Shown: positions 7,697-16,052, numbered from the stretch's first letter. The stretch: 64,000 bases of DNA from Mayfieldus sp963740555 (GCA_963740555.1 CAVUES010000003.1:124001-188000), one strand, 5' to 3'. Program-made: numbers and translations. The notes: generated by a model not told the origin, from the sequence alone.

Positions 7697-10600
7697 ATGC
7701 ACACGGCCGCGGGTGAGACCCGCATCCAGCTTTGTGGCCGCCTGAAGGCCGACGTGGAGGGAAAGCACGTGACCCCCGCCCTGCGGGGGCGGCAGGGACG
7801 CGTGCTGCTCGCCTATCTGGTGATCAATCGCGGCCGACCTGTGAGCCGCGATGAACTGATCGGCGCGCTTTGGCCGCAGCGGCCACCCGAGGACCCGTCG
7901 GCGGCACTGCGGACCCAGCTCTCCAGGCTTCGCAGCGCCCTCGGCACCGCCTCGGTGGCCGGTCGCGACGCGGTCGAGCTCCGTTTGCCCGACTCGACCT
8001 GGGTCGACATCGAGGCGGCCGAGCACGCGATCCAGGCCGCCGAAGCCGCGCTCGCTGCATCCGAATGGAAGGAGGCATGGGCGCACGGCAATGTTGCCCT
8101 CAACATCTCCAGCCGCCCGTTCCTCGCCGGGTTCGAAGCACCCTGGGTCGAAGAGGTGCGGCGCGAGCTGGGCGAGCTTCAGAGTCGGGCGCGCGAGAGC
8201 ATCGCCCGCGCCGGCATCGGACTCGGCGGATCGGAGCTTGCCGGCGCCGAGCGCTCCGCGCGGGAGCTGGTGCGCACGACCCCGTTTCGCGAGTCGGGCT
8301 ACGTGTTGCTGATGCGCGCACTGGTCGCTTCTGGCAATACCGCGGAGGCGCTGCGCGCATACGAACGGTTGCGCAATGTCCTGCGCGAAGAGCTTGGCAC
8401 CGCACCGGGCGCGGAGATCCAGGCCCTGCACCGGCGGCTGCTGAGCGGACGCGAGGACGACGATCCGCCTGCCGAGCCGGCCGCAGGGACGCAGGTCACG
8501 AGCCGGGAGGCAGGCGCCGCCGTCGCCGAGCTCCCCCTGCCCACATGGTTGATCCCGACCCGGCGCAGCCCGTTCGTCGGTCGCACGGGCGAGATAGGAC
8601 GGCTCGAAGACCTCTGGGACGAGGCCGCCGCAGGCCGACGTCAGATCGTTCTGGTCGGTGGCGACCCGGGAATGGGTAAGACACGGCTGGCGACCGAGTT
8701 CGCCCAAGGCGTCCACGACGCCGCCGGCGCCGGTGTCCTTTACGGGCGCGCCGACGAGCACGGCACGCTCAGCTATCAGCCCTTCGTCGAGGCGCTTCGC
8801 CACTGGGCAATCAACACTTCCGGGGAGGAGTTGCAGAGCAGCCTCGGGCGACACGCGGCCGTCTTGGCCCAACTGGTTCCAGAGATCACGATTCGCCTAC
8901 CCGAGCCGCCGGCGATCGAGCTGGGCGAGCCGCAACGCGACTTCCTGTTCGACGCCGTCACCGCGACCCTCTCCGCAATCGCCTCGTCGCGCCCCACGCT
9001 GCTGGTGATCGACGACCTGCATTGGGCCGACCAAGGGTCCCTGTTGATGTTTCGACACCTCGCCCGCTCCTCCCACCGCTCGCGGCTGATGGTGCTTGCC
9101 ACCCACCGCGACACGGAGCCCAGCGACGCGCTTGCGGAGACCCTGGCCGATCTGGGTCGCGAGCGGCTGTTCGAGCGCGTTCGCCTCTGGGGCCTTGGGC
9201 CCGACGAGACCGCGGCGCTCGTCTCATCGATCCAGGGGTCGCGGTCGAGCCCCGATCTGGCCCAGGTAATCCACGCCGAGACCGCCGGCAACCCGTTTCT
9301 GGTCGAGGCGCTGGTCCAGCACCTCACCGAGCACGGGGAAACCCTGGACGGGCTTGGGCGGGCGGGGGGCCCTCCCCCGCGCGAGGCGATCTATGCCGGT
9401 GGGGTCCCGAGCCTGGTACGCGAGGCGGTGGCCCACCGCGCGAGCGAGCTGGGCAGCGACGTCGAGCGGGTGCTCGAGCTCGCCTCGGTGGTCGGCAGAG
9501 AGTTCGAGTCGGAGCTGCTGGCCGAAATCAGCGACCTTCCGGCCGATTCGGTTGTGGCGGCGCTGGAATCGGCGGTGACCGCCGGCCTCTTGATCGACGT
9601 CCCGGGAACCCTGGACCGCTATGCATTCTCGCATTCGCTTTTCCGCCAGACCGTGTACTCAACGCTGCCGAAAGGGCGACGCACGGCGCTGCACCGCCGG
9701 CTGGCCGAGGCGCTGGAGCGACGCCATGGCAGCGATCCCCGCCACGTGGCCGAGCTCGCGCGTCACTTCTCGGGGGCCGGACCGGGCGCCGCCCCGAAGG
9801 CGCTTGAGTACTGCGTTCGGGCCGGCGCCGCCGCTCTTGGAGCCTTCTCCTACGAGGAGGCGATCGAGCATTACGGCCACGCTCTGGTCGCGATCGAGAT
9901 GGCGGCCAGCGACGACGAGGGCCTGAGATGCGAGGTGCTCCTGGCGCTCGGGGAAGCGGAGTGGCGGGCCGGACGCACCGACGACGCCCGCGAGACTTTC
10001 GCCCGTGCTGCACGTATGGCTCGCTCCGCAGCCGACTCGAGCGCGCTGGCTCGAGCGGCGCTCGGCTTTTGTGGTGACGGCTGGGAGCGCTTCGGGGCGC
10101 ACGACCCCGAAGCGACGAATCTTCTCGAGAGCGCGCTCGACGGGGGCCCCCAGGACCCGGCGCTGCGGGCAAAGCTGACGGCCAGGCTTGCCGAGGTGGT
10201 TCACTCCGGCGCCGAGCCGGCTCGGGCAGAGATGCTCAGCGAACAGGCGATCGAGATCGCCCGCTCCTCGGGCGACCGCAGCGCCCTGGCGGCGGCGCTG
10301 ATCGGCCGCTGGTACGCGATGCAGCGGCCCGATGCCCTGGACGAGCGGGTGCTGTTGGCGGAGGAGCTGCTCTCGCTCTGCGAGACCCTGCACGATCGCG
10401 ACCTCTCGCTTCAAGCACAGACGTTGAAAGCCAGAGTCGCCGTGGAGACCGGGGACATGGAGGCCCTGAGCGCCGCGATCGGAGACCACGCGATGCTCGC
10501 CGACCAGAGCAAGCAGCCTTCCAACCAGCTTCAAAGCCGCGCGTACCGGGCGACTCGGGCACTGATCAGAGGTCGCTTCGACGAAGTCGAGGCGTTGATC

Positions 10601-11320
10601 GGCGAGGTCATCGATCTGGGGGTGCTGGCGCAATCACCGGCCGCGATTCATTTCTCGAGCGTGGAGCTCGTCGTGTCGCGATGGGAACAGGGAAGCCTCG
10701 AGCAGCTCGAACAGCCGTTGCGGGAGCTGGATGAGCGCACCGGCGCGGCGATTTGGCGCGCCGCGCGCGCCCTGCTGTGCAGCGAGACCGATCAAAAGGC
10801 CTGGGCCAGAGGAGAGCTCGGCGTGCTGACCGCAGACCATTGCGCGACGGTCCCCTTCGACGAGAATTGGCTTGCGACGCTGACCTTTCTCGCGATGACC
10901 GCCACCAATCTCGGAGATAGCGGGCGCGTCGCCGAGCTGCGAACGTTGCTCGATCCCTATCGCGATCGTTTCGTCGTCATTGGGGCGGCAGCTGCCTGTG
11001 TGGGGCCGGTCTCTCACTTCCTTGGCTGGCTCGCGAGCGTGGAAGACGACTGGCCGCAGGCCGTAGCGCTACTCGAACAGGCGAGCGAAATGAGCCGGGG
11101 GGTCGGCTCCGAGCTATGGCTCGCCCGTGCACAATTCCGCCTCGGCCAGGCGCTCCGCGCACGGGCGATCGCCGAGGACCAGGGGCGGGCCGACCAGTTG
11201 ATCGCCGAGGCCGGTGAGGCGGCGGAGCGGCTGGGGATGGGACGGCTAAGTGCCCTGATGGCGAAGCCAGACACCTTCGTAGAAGGCCAACCGGAGTCGG
11301 GCCTGCGGGCCGGTCCCTAA
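7697..11320 (+). CDS. BTAD-domain transcriptional regulator with AAA ATPase and TPR-like tail
   Basis: 1207 residues. Order: winged-helix DNA-binding domain (about 8-85, RGRQGRVLLAYLVINRG and SRDELIGALWP), bacterial transcriptional activator domain (about 90-255, ending LREELGTAPGAEIQALHRRLL), STAND/AAA ATPase (from about 290, FVGRTGEIGRLEDLW; Walker A GGDPGMGKTRL; Walker B LLVIDDLHWAD), then a long helical-repeat region to the end. It resembles AfsR/SARP-type and AAA_16 regulators that control secondary metabolism or surface traits. Unlike LuxR/MalT-type ATPase regulators it has no C-terminal LuxR helix-turn-helix. ATG 7697 is preferred over the upstream codon at 7625. Its target may be the divergent exopolysaccharide/surface genes; this is inferred from position only. 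Confidence 0.88.
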   Translation: MHTAAGETRIQLCGRLKADVEGKHVTPALRGRQGRVLLAYLVINRGRPVSRDELIGALWPQRPPEDPSAALRTQLSRLRSALGTASVAGRDAVELRLPDSTWVDIEAAEHAIQAAEAALAASEWKEAWAHGNVALNISSRPFLAGFEAPWVEEVRRELGELQSRARESIARAGIGLGGSELAGAERSARELVRTTPFRESGYVLLMRALVASGNTAEALRAYERLRNVLREELGTAPGAEIQALHRRLLSGREDDDPPAEPAAGTQVTSREAGAAVAELPLPTWLIPTRRSPFVGRTGEIGRLEDLWDEAAAGRRQIVLVGGDPGMGKTRLATEFAQGVHDAAGAGVLYGRADEHGTLSYQPFVEALRHWAINTSGEELQSSLGRHAAVLAQLVPEITIRLPEPPAIELGEPQRDFLFDAVTATLSAIASSRPTLLVIDDLHWADQGSLLMFRHLARSSHRSRLMVLATHRDTEPSDALAETLADLGRERLFERVRLWGLGPDETAALVSSIQGSRSSPDLAQVIHAETAGNPFLVEALVQHLTEHGETLDGLGRAGGPPPREAIYAGGVPSLVREAVAHRASELGSDVERVLELASVVGREFESELLAEISDLPADSVVAALESAVTAGLLIDVPGTLDRYAFSHSLFRQTVYSTLPKGRRTALHRRLAEALERRHGSDPRHVAELARHFSGAGPGAAPKALEYCVRAGAAALGAFSYEEAIEHYGHALVAIEMAASDDEGLRCEVLLALGEAEWRAGRTDDARETFARAARMARSAADSSALARAALGFCGDGWERFGAHDPEATNLLESALDGGPQDPALRAKLTARLAEVVHSGAEPARAEMLSEQAIEIARSSGDRSALAAALIGRWYAMQRPDALDERVLLAEELLSLCETLHDRDLSLQAQTLKARVAVETGDMEALSAAIGDHAMLADQSKQPSNQLQSRAYRATRALIRGRFDEVEALIGEVIDLGVLAQSPAAIHFSSVELVVSRWEQGSLEQLEQPLRELDERTGAAIWRAARALLCSETDQKAWARGELGVLTADHCATVPFDENWLATLTFLAMTATNLGDSGRVAELRTLLDPYRDRFVVIGAAAACVGPVSHFLGWLASVEDDWPQAVALLEQASEMSRGVGSELWLARAQFRLGQALRARAIAEDQGRADQLIAEAGEAAERLGMGRLSALMAKPDTFVEGQPESGLRAGP

Positions 11321-11604
11321 CCGGGCGACGTCGCGCCACCCGCCATCGCCGGGAGGATCACGACCGTGTCCCCTTCGGCGATCGCGGTACCCAATCCGTC
11401 GAGCACCCGCACGTCCTCGTCGTTGAGATAGACGTTGACATAGCGGTTCAGCTCGCCGTCCGATGAAAACAGCTGTGCCTCGGTGTCGGGGTGGCGGTCG
11501 GCGAGCGAGCGCAGGACGTCTCCGACGGTGTCGCCCTCGGCGTCCACCGCAGCCTGCCCACCGGTTTGGGCGCGCAGGACCGGTGGGATCTTCACCGTCG
11601 GCAT
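11317..11604 (-). CDS. cysO: CysO-like ubiquitin-fold sulfur-carrier protein
   Basis: 95 residues with the ThiS/MoaD fold signature of CysO: VKIPPVLR, RYVNVYLNDEDVRVLDGLGTAI and EGDTVVILPAMAGG. Thiocarboxylate forms on the last Gly of a C-terminal Gly-Gly in this family. Here Gly89-Gly90 is followed by five more residues (ATSPG), so a protease must expose the end; the JAMM peptidase at 0.7-1.1 kb is the obvious candidate. An ATG at 11628 overlaps the moeZ stop (TGATG) and would add eight residues; 11604 fits known CysO N-termini better. The 3' end overlaps the converging regulator gene by 4 nt. Confidence 0.9.
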   Translation of the reverse strand: MPTVKIPPVLRAQTGGQAAVDAEGDTVGDVLRSLADRHPDTEAQLFSSDGELNRYVNVYLNDEDVRVLDGLGTAIAEGDTVVILPAMAGGATSPG

Positions 11605-11627
11605 CGCAGCGCTGATCCTATGCGGCA

Positions 11628-12800
11628 TCAGCCAGCCGCGGTGCCGGCGCAGAATGCTTCGTAGTCCGGGAACTTCCCCATCTCGGACTCCGGGATCTCA
11701 GGGGCGTTCTCTCCGCAGATCGGGCAGTTGCGATCACGCCGGACCTTGAGCTCCGTGAAGGAGGTCGAAAGGGCCTCGAAGAGCAGCAGCCGTCCGACCA
11801 GCGGCTCGCCGATTCCAATCGCCAGCTTTATGACCTCGTTTGCCTGCAGCAGGCCCATGATCCCGGCCATCACGCCGAGCACACCGTTCTCCGAGCAGCT
11901 CGGCGCCAGCTCGGCCGGCGGTGGGGTCGGATAAAGGCAGCGATAGCACGGACCCTCGTAGGGGACGAAGGTCGAGATCTGACCGTCGAAGGTGAGAATC
12001 GAAGCCGAGACGACCGGCTTGCGCAGCCGCACCGACGCGTCGTTGAGCAGATAGCGGGTGGGGAAGTTGTCGGCGCCGTCGACGAGGATGTCGTAGTCCT
12101 TGATGATCGCGAGGATGTTGGAGGCGTCGAGACGGGTCCGGTGCTCGACCACGTCGACGTCGGGGTTCAGCGACTCGATCGTCTTGCGGGCAGATTCCGT
12201 CTTCGGGGTCCCTACCCGCTCGGTGTTGTGGATCACCTGGCGCTGCAGGTTGGACTCGTCGACCAGGTCGTCGTCGACGATGCCCAGCGTTCCGATCCCG
12301 GCCGCGGCGAGGTAGAGCCCCGCCGGCGAGCCGAGGCCGCCGGCACCGATCAACAGCACCTTCGCGTTCAGCATCTTGATCTGGCCGTCGACGCCGACCT
12401 CCGGAATCAGGGTGTGGCGCGAGTAGCGCATCCGCTGTTCGGGGGTGAGGCCCTCGGCCTCGACCACCGGCAGCCCCTGCTCCTGCCAGGCGAGAATGCC
12501 GCCGCCGACGTTGGCGAGGTTGTCATAGCCCATCTCGGCCATCTCCTCGGCGGCCTTTCCGGAACGCTTGCCGCTCCGGCAGTAGAGGACAACCCGCTGG
12601 GACCGATCCGGAACGACGGAGGCGATCTGGTCGCGGAGCAGTCCGGGCGGTACCAGACGCCCGCCCTCGATGTGAGCCTCCTCGTACTCGTGGGGCTCAC
12701 GCGTATCGACGAGCACGACCCCTCCGGCGTCGACCTCGGCCGCGGCCTCGGCGGGGCTCAGCTCTTCGATTTGGGTTTTCGTCGCCTGGTCGGTGGCCAT
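11628..12800 (-). CDS. moeZ: Rhodanese-ThiF sulfur-carrier adenylyltransferase/sulfurtransferase (MoeZ-like)
   Basis: 390 residues. An N-terminal rhodanese domain (about 12-115, active Cys74 in LYCRSGKRS) is followed by a ThiF/MoeB E1-like domain (about 120-380): ATP loop IGAGGLGSP (151-159), acyl-adenylate region DGADNFPTRY, zinc ligands Cys285/Cys288 and Cys359/Cys362, and Cys302 in SCSENGVLG at the position of the E1-like cysteine. It should adenylate CysO and transfer sulfur to make the thiocarboxylate used by CysM. Mycobacterial MoeZ has the opposite order (ThiF then rhodanese), so the fusion here is inverted. It is one operon with cysO and may also serve MoaD-type carriers not seen in the window. 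Confidence 0.9.
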   Translation of the reverse strand: MATDQATKTQIEELSPAEAAAEVDAGGVVLVDTREPHEYEEAHIEGGRLVPPGLLRDQIASVVPDRSQRVVLYCRSGKRSGKAAEEMAEMGYDNLANVGGGILAWQEQGLPVVEAEGLTPEQRMRYSRHTLIPEVGVDGQIKMLNAKVLLIGAGGLGSPAGLYLAAAGIGTLGIVDDDLVDESNLQRQVIHNTERVGTPKTESARKTIESLNPDVDVVEHRTRLDASNILAIIKDYDILVDGADNFPTRYLLNDASVRLRKPVVSASILTFDGQISTFVPYEGPCYRCLYPTPPPAELAPSCSENGVLGVMAGIMGLLQANEVIKLAIGIGEPLVGRLLLFEALSTSFTELKVRRDRNCPICGENAPEIPESEMGKFPDYEAFCAGTAAG

Positions 12801-12838
12801 CTCTGCTGACCTAATTCCCCCAATCCGGATCAGAACTC

Positions 12839-12858
12839 TAACACTTCAGAAAGTATAG
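12839..12858 (-). promoter_or_regulatory. Putative operator/promoter of moeZ-cysO, same core as cysM
   Basis: Core ACTTCAGAAAGT at 12843-12854, identical to 2929-2940. The minus strand shows a -10-like TATACT (12852-12857) 51 nt before the moeZ ATG. See the cysM operator entry. Confidence 0.5.
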
Positions 12859-12906
12859 CATTGGAGTGGCGAGCAGGGCGGCGATCCGGGGCCTTGCAGG
12901 CAAGTT

Positions 12907-12932
12907 GGACGGGCCGCCGAAGCGGCCCGTCC
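12907..12932 (-). terminator. Hairpin terminator after htpX
   Basis: Perfect 11-bp stem (GGACGGGCCGC with its complement) and a CGAA tetraloop, 26 nt past the htpX stop. No T-run follows on the minus strand, as is common for terminators in GC-rich actinobacteria. Confidence 0.65.
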
Positions 12933-12957
12933 AGGCTCCTGTGAGAGAGAAACCTAC

Positions 12958-13818
12958 TTAGCCGAGGGCCGGACGCATCTGACGAAGCCTGCGCACCCGC
13001 TCCTCGATCGGGGGATGAGTTGAGAACAAGCTGGCCATTCCCTTGGCCGAGAACGGCCGCACGATGTAGAGCGGCTCCGCGGCCTGGTTGACCTGCATCG
13101 GAGCCGCCTTCGCGCCCTCCTCGAGGCGCAGCAGGGCGCTGGCCAGCGACTCGGGGTTGCCGGTCAGCTCGGCACCGCCGGCATCGGCCGCGTACTCGCG
13201 CTGCCGCGAGATCGCGAGCTGGATGATCGTCGCCGCCAACGGCGCGAGCAGCACCATCGCCAGCGAGCCGATCAGGCCGATCGGCGAGTCGTTGTCGTTA
13301 CCGAACCAGAGCAGCATGTAGCCGAGGTAGGTGATCGCCGCCCCGATCGTCGCCGCCACCGAGGTGATCAGGATGTCGTAGTGCTTGACGTGGGTCAGCT
13401 CGTGCCCCAGAACGCCGCGAAGTTCGTCTTCTGAGAGCAGCTGCGTGATCCCCCGCGTCACCGCGACCGCAGCGTGCTTGGGATTGCGGCCGGTCGCGAA
13501 CGCGTTCGGCTGGTCGACGGGAATCATGTACATCCGCGGCATCGGCAGGTCGGCGCGGGTGCAGAGGTCGCGCACGATCTGGTAGAGGCGCGGCGCCTCG
13601 GACTCGGAGATCGGCTTGGCGCGGCTCATCGCGAGCGCGATCTTGTCGCTGAAGAAGTACGAGCCCATGTTCAGAACGGCCGCAAAGAACAGGAAGCCGA
13701 GGGCGGCGCTCGGGCCGCCGATCAGGAAGCCGATCGCTACGAGTAGCCCTGAGAGGGTCGCCAAAAGGATCGTCGTCCGAAGCCCGGCTCCGAAGGTGGA
13801 TCGCTTGGTTGTTGTCAT
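12958..13818 (-). CDS. htpX: Membrane zinc metalloprotease HtpX (M48)
   Basis: 286 residues. Membrane helices near residues 12-55 and 150-200, catalytic site LGHELTHVKHYD (HExxH) around 140, and the third zinc ligand Glu in EYAADAGGAELTG. C-terminal LFSTHPPIEERVRRLRQM is the HtpX signature. HtpX degrades misfolded inner-membrane proteins. SD AGGAG lies about 10 nt before the ATG at 13818. It stands alone, with its own terminator, divergent from the sensor kinase gene. Confidence 0.93.
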   Translation of the reverse strand: MTTTKRSTFGAGLRTTILLATLSGLLVAIGFLIGGPSAALGFLFFAAVLNMGSYFFSDKIALAMSRAKPISESEAPRLYQIVRDLCTRADLPMPRMYMIPVDQPNAFATGRNPKHAAVAVTRGITQLLSEDELRGVLGHELTHVKHYDILITSVAATIGAAITYLGYMLLWFGNDNDSPIGLIGSLAMVLLAPLAATIIQLAISRQREYAADAGGAELTGNPESLASALLRLEEGAKAAPMQVNQAAEPLYIVRPFSAKGMASLFSTHPPIEERVRRLRQMRPALG

Positions 13819-13936
13819 TGCCAGTTATCTCCTAGGGGGTTGAACGCCATATATGAGTATCCCCCCGGCGCGCCAATCCGTAAATAGGGGAAACCCCCTA
13901 CAGGCACGGCCCGGGTCCCCCATCCACGCCTACGCC

Positions 13937-13942
13937 TAGGCT
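13937..13942 (+). promoter_or_regulatory. -10 element of a leaderless sensor-kinase transcript
   Basis: TAGGCT with exactly 7 nt to ATG 13950 and no SD, so transcription would start at the ATG. Confidence 0.45.
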
Positions 13943-13949
13943 TCGAGGG

Positions 13950-14936
13950 ATGCGACGGCGCATGCTTTTCAGCCAGGTGGTCGCGGTCAACGTGACGCTG
14001 ATCTGCGCCGCCGCGCTGGCCGCGGGCCTGCTCGCCGGACTCGACCTCGGCAAGACCGAGAAGGTCCTGGTGGTGATCGGGATCGCCGCAACCCTGGGCC
14101 TGCTCGCCAACCTTGTCCTACTGCGGGCTCGTTTCAGTCCCCTGGAGCGTTTGATCGAGGACATGGAGAAGGTCGACCTGAGCCGGCCCCGCGCCAACCT
14201 TCCGACCTCTATCGACGGCAAGGGAGAGACCGCAGAGGTCGAGCGCATCGAGCTCGCCTATCTGCGGATGCTGCGACGGCTTGAGGCGGAGCGCCGGAGG
14301 ACCTCCAGCGCCGCATTGCGCGCCCAGGAGGAGGAACGGACCCGGGTTGCGCGTGACCTGCACGATGAGGTCAATCAGGCCCTGACCGGCGTTCTCCTAC
14401 GACTGGAGGCTGCGCGCGAGCGCGCTCCGGCGGAGCTGAAGCCAGAGCTCGCCGAGACCAGATCGCTCGCCAACCAGGCGATGGAGGAGCTGCTGCAGCT
14501 TGCGCGTCAGCTCCGACCCACGGCGCTCGACGACCTCGGCCTGAAAGCGGCGATCGCGGGCCAGGTGGAGGAGCTCGCCAGCCACAGCGAGATCGACGCG
14601 ACGTTCACCTCCGATGGCGACTTCTCCAACATCGACGACGACGTGCAGCTGGTCGTCTACCGGGTCGCGCAGGAGGCGCTCTCGAATGCAGCCCGCCACA
14701 GCGAGGCACGGCTGATCAGAGTCAGCCTCCGCAGGCTGGACACGGGGGTTGAGCTGCAGGTCTCCGACGACGGCCTCGGCTTCTCATTCGCCGACGCGGA
14801 GCAGGGCCTGGGACTTGCCGGGATGAGGGAGCGGGCGCTGCTCGTCGACGGTGATGTCGAGATCCATTCGCGGCCGGGAGAGGGCACGACCGTCTGGCTG
14901 CGGATCGACACCCCCGAGGAGGCCGACGCCGGCTAG
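13950..14936 (+). CDS. NarL-type sensor histidine kinase (HisKA_3)
   Basis: 328 residues. Two membrane helices (about 8-28 and 32-54) with almost no periplasmic loop, a HAMP-like linker, then the dimerisation box EERTRVARDLHDEVNQALTG with the phospho-His, and an HATPase_c domain with YRVAQEALSNAARHSEA (N box), SDDGLGF and GLGLAGMRERA. With hardly any external loop it should sense membrane or internal cues. The matching response regulator is at 15.4 kb, beyond an opposite-strand PRC-barrel gene whose 3' end overlaps this stop by 4 nt. Confidence 0.92.
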   Translation: MRRRMLFSQVVAVNVTLICAAALAAGLLAGLDLGKTEKVLVVIGIAATLGLLANLVLLRARFSPLERLIEDMEKVDLSRPRANLPTSIDGKGETAEVERIELAYLRMLRRLEAERRRTSSAALRAQEEERTRVARDLHDEVNQALTGVLLRLEAARERAPAELKPELAETRSLANQAMEELLQLARQLRPTALDDLGLKAAIAGQVEELASHSEIDATFTSDGDFSNIDDDVQLVVYRVAQEALSNAARHSEARLIRVSLRRLDTGVELQVSDDGLGFSFADAEQGLGLAGMRERALLVDGDVEIHSRPGEGTTVWLRIDTPEEADAG

Positions 14937-15331
14937 TAGTTCCCCGAGATCCGGTCCCAGGCGCGGCGCAGCTTGTCGTGCATCTCCTCCCCCATGCCCT
15001 GCTTGCCCATGTCTCCGGGCCCGACCTCCATCTCGGCTGGATTGGCCGATGGCTTGGGGAGTGAGCGACAGGCGTTGGCATCGAGCTTCACGGTCACCGA
15101 TTCGGTCCTGATCTCATCCACCTGCGTAGCGTCGACGAACACATGCCCACCCGGCAACCAGCTGGCGTCGATAACGATGCCGTCGAAGATGTCGTCGTCG
15201 ATGTCGGCGAGCACGTGGGTGACCTTTCCGATCTGCTCGCCGTCGGCGCTCAGCACAGCGGTGCCCTCCTTCAGGGCCATGTAGGAGATCGGGTCCCCTG
15301 TGGCGGCGTCGTCCGGGCTCACGGGTGCCAC
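14933..15331 (-). CDS. PRC-barrel domain protein
   Basis: 132 residues from GTG 15331; the open frame extends to 15400 but the extra part looks non-coding. One PRC-barrel: EGTAVLSADGEQIGKVTHVLADI, IFDGIVIDASWLPGGHVFVDATQVDEI. The tail (GKQGMGEEMHDKLRRAWDRISG) is acidic/basic and may be helical. PRC-barrel proteins are small adaptor-like domains; function here is unknown. It is inserted between kinase and regulator genes on the other strand and shares its divergent spacer, with palindromes, with the response regulator. Confidence 0.75.
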   Translation of the reverse strand: MAPVSPDDAATGDPISYMALKEGTAVLSADGEQIGKVTHVLADIDDDIFDGIVIDASWLPGGHVFVDATQVDEIRTESVTVKLDANACRSLPKPSANPAEMEVGPGDMGKQGMGEEMHDKLRRAWDRISGNY

Positions 15332-15358
15332 AATAACTTGCGGCCGCTTCGCAGCCTG

Positions 15359-15388
15359 ACATGCATGTGCGGCGACACATGTGTCGCC
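15359..15388. promoter_or_regulatory. Two tandem perfect palindromes in the PRC/response-regulator spacer
   Basis: ACATGCATGT (15359-15368), 2 nt, then the 18-bp perfect palindrome GGCGACACATGTGTCGCC (15371-15388). They end 19 nt before the regulator GTG and lie 27 nt from the PRC GTG. Both share the core ACATG. Likely binding sites for a dimeric regulator acting on one or both genes, possibly the response regulator itself. Confidence 0.5.
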
Positions 15389-15407
15389 GTCCAGGAACAA
15401 TGGCGAT

Positions 15408-16043
15408 GTGCGCGTCCTAATCGCCGACGATCACGGAATCGTTCGCTCGGGCCTGCGGCTGCTGCTCGAACGCCAGCCCGACATCGACGTGATTGGCGAA
15501 GCGGCCGACGGCGCCGAGGCGCGCGAGCTCGCGGTCCGCGAACGCCCCGATCTGGCGATCCTCGACGTCCGGATGCCGAAGCTGACCGGCCTCCAGGTGA
15601 CCCGTGAGCTCAAGAAGCAGGCGCCCGAGGTCGCGGTGCTGATCCTCTCCATGCACGACGACGAGCGCTATCTGTTCGAGGCCCTGAAGGCCGGCGCCTC
15701 CGGCTACGTGCTGAAGACACAGGCCGACGCCGATCTGGTTGAGGCGATCCGCGCTGTGGAGCGCGGCGAGCCGTTCCTCACACCGGCCGCGCAGCAAGCG
15801 CTGATCAAGGACGTCCTCGAGCGCGGCCGCCAGAGCGAGGACGAGGAAGAGCTGACCCCACGTGAGGAGGAGATCGTGAAGCTGGTCGCCGAGGCCCACA
15901 CGACCCGCCAGATCGCCGAGATCCTCCACCTCTCCGAGAAGACGGTCGAGAACCACCGCGGCAACGCGATGCGAAAGCTCGGAATGCGGGACCGGGTCGA
16001 GCTGGTCCGCTACGCGATCCGTCGCGGGCTGATCGAGCCCTAG
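15408..16043 (+). CDS. NarL/FixJ-family response regulator
   Basis: 211 residues from GTG 15408 (MRVLIADDHGIVRSGL). Receiver domain with acidic pair DD near residue 8, phospho-Asp in DLAILDVRMPKLTG, Thr/Ser in LILSMHDDERY and Lys in GYVLKTQAD. The C-terminal LuxR helix-turn-helix has LTPREEEIVKLVAEAHTTRQ and LSEKTVENHRGNAMRKLG. Partner of the kinase at 13950. Its TAG stop lies in TAGGAT, the probable -10 of the next gene. Confidence 0.93.
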   Translation: MRVLIADDHGIVRSGLRLLLERQPDIDVIGEAADGAEARELAVRERPDLAILDVRMPKLTGLQVTRELKKQAPEVAVLILSMHDDERYLFEALKAGASGYVLKTQADADLVEAIRAVERGEPFLTPAAQQALIKDVLERGRQSEDEEELTPREEEIVKLVAEAHTTRQIAEILHLSEKTVENHRGNAMRKLGMRDRVELVRYAIRRGLIEP

Positions 16044-16046
16044 GAT
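16041..16046 (+). promoter_or_regulatory. -10 element of the GNAT gene, overlapping a stop codon
   Basis: TAGGAT, whose TAG is the response-regulator stop, lies 6 nt before GTG 16053. No SD is visible. Confidence 0.4.
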
Positions 16047-16052
16047 CGAGAA

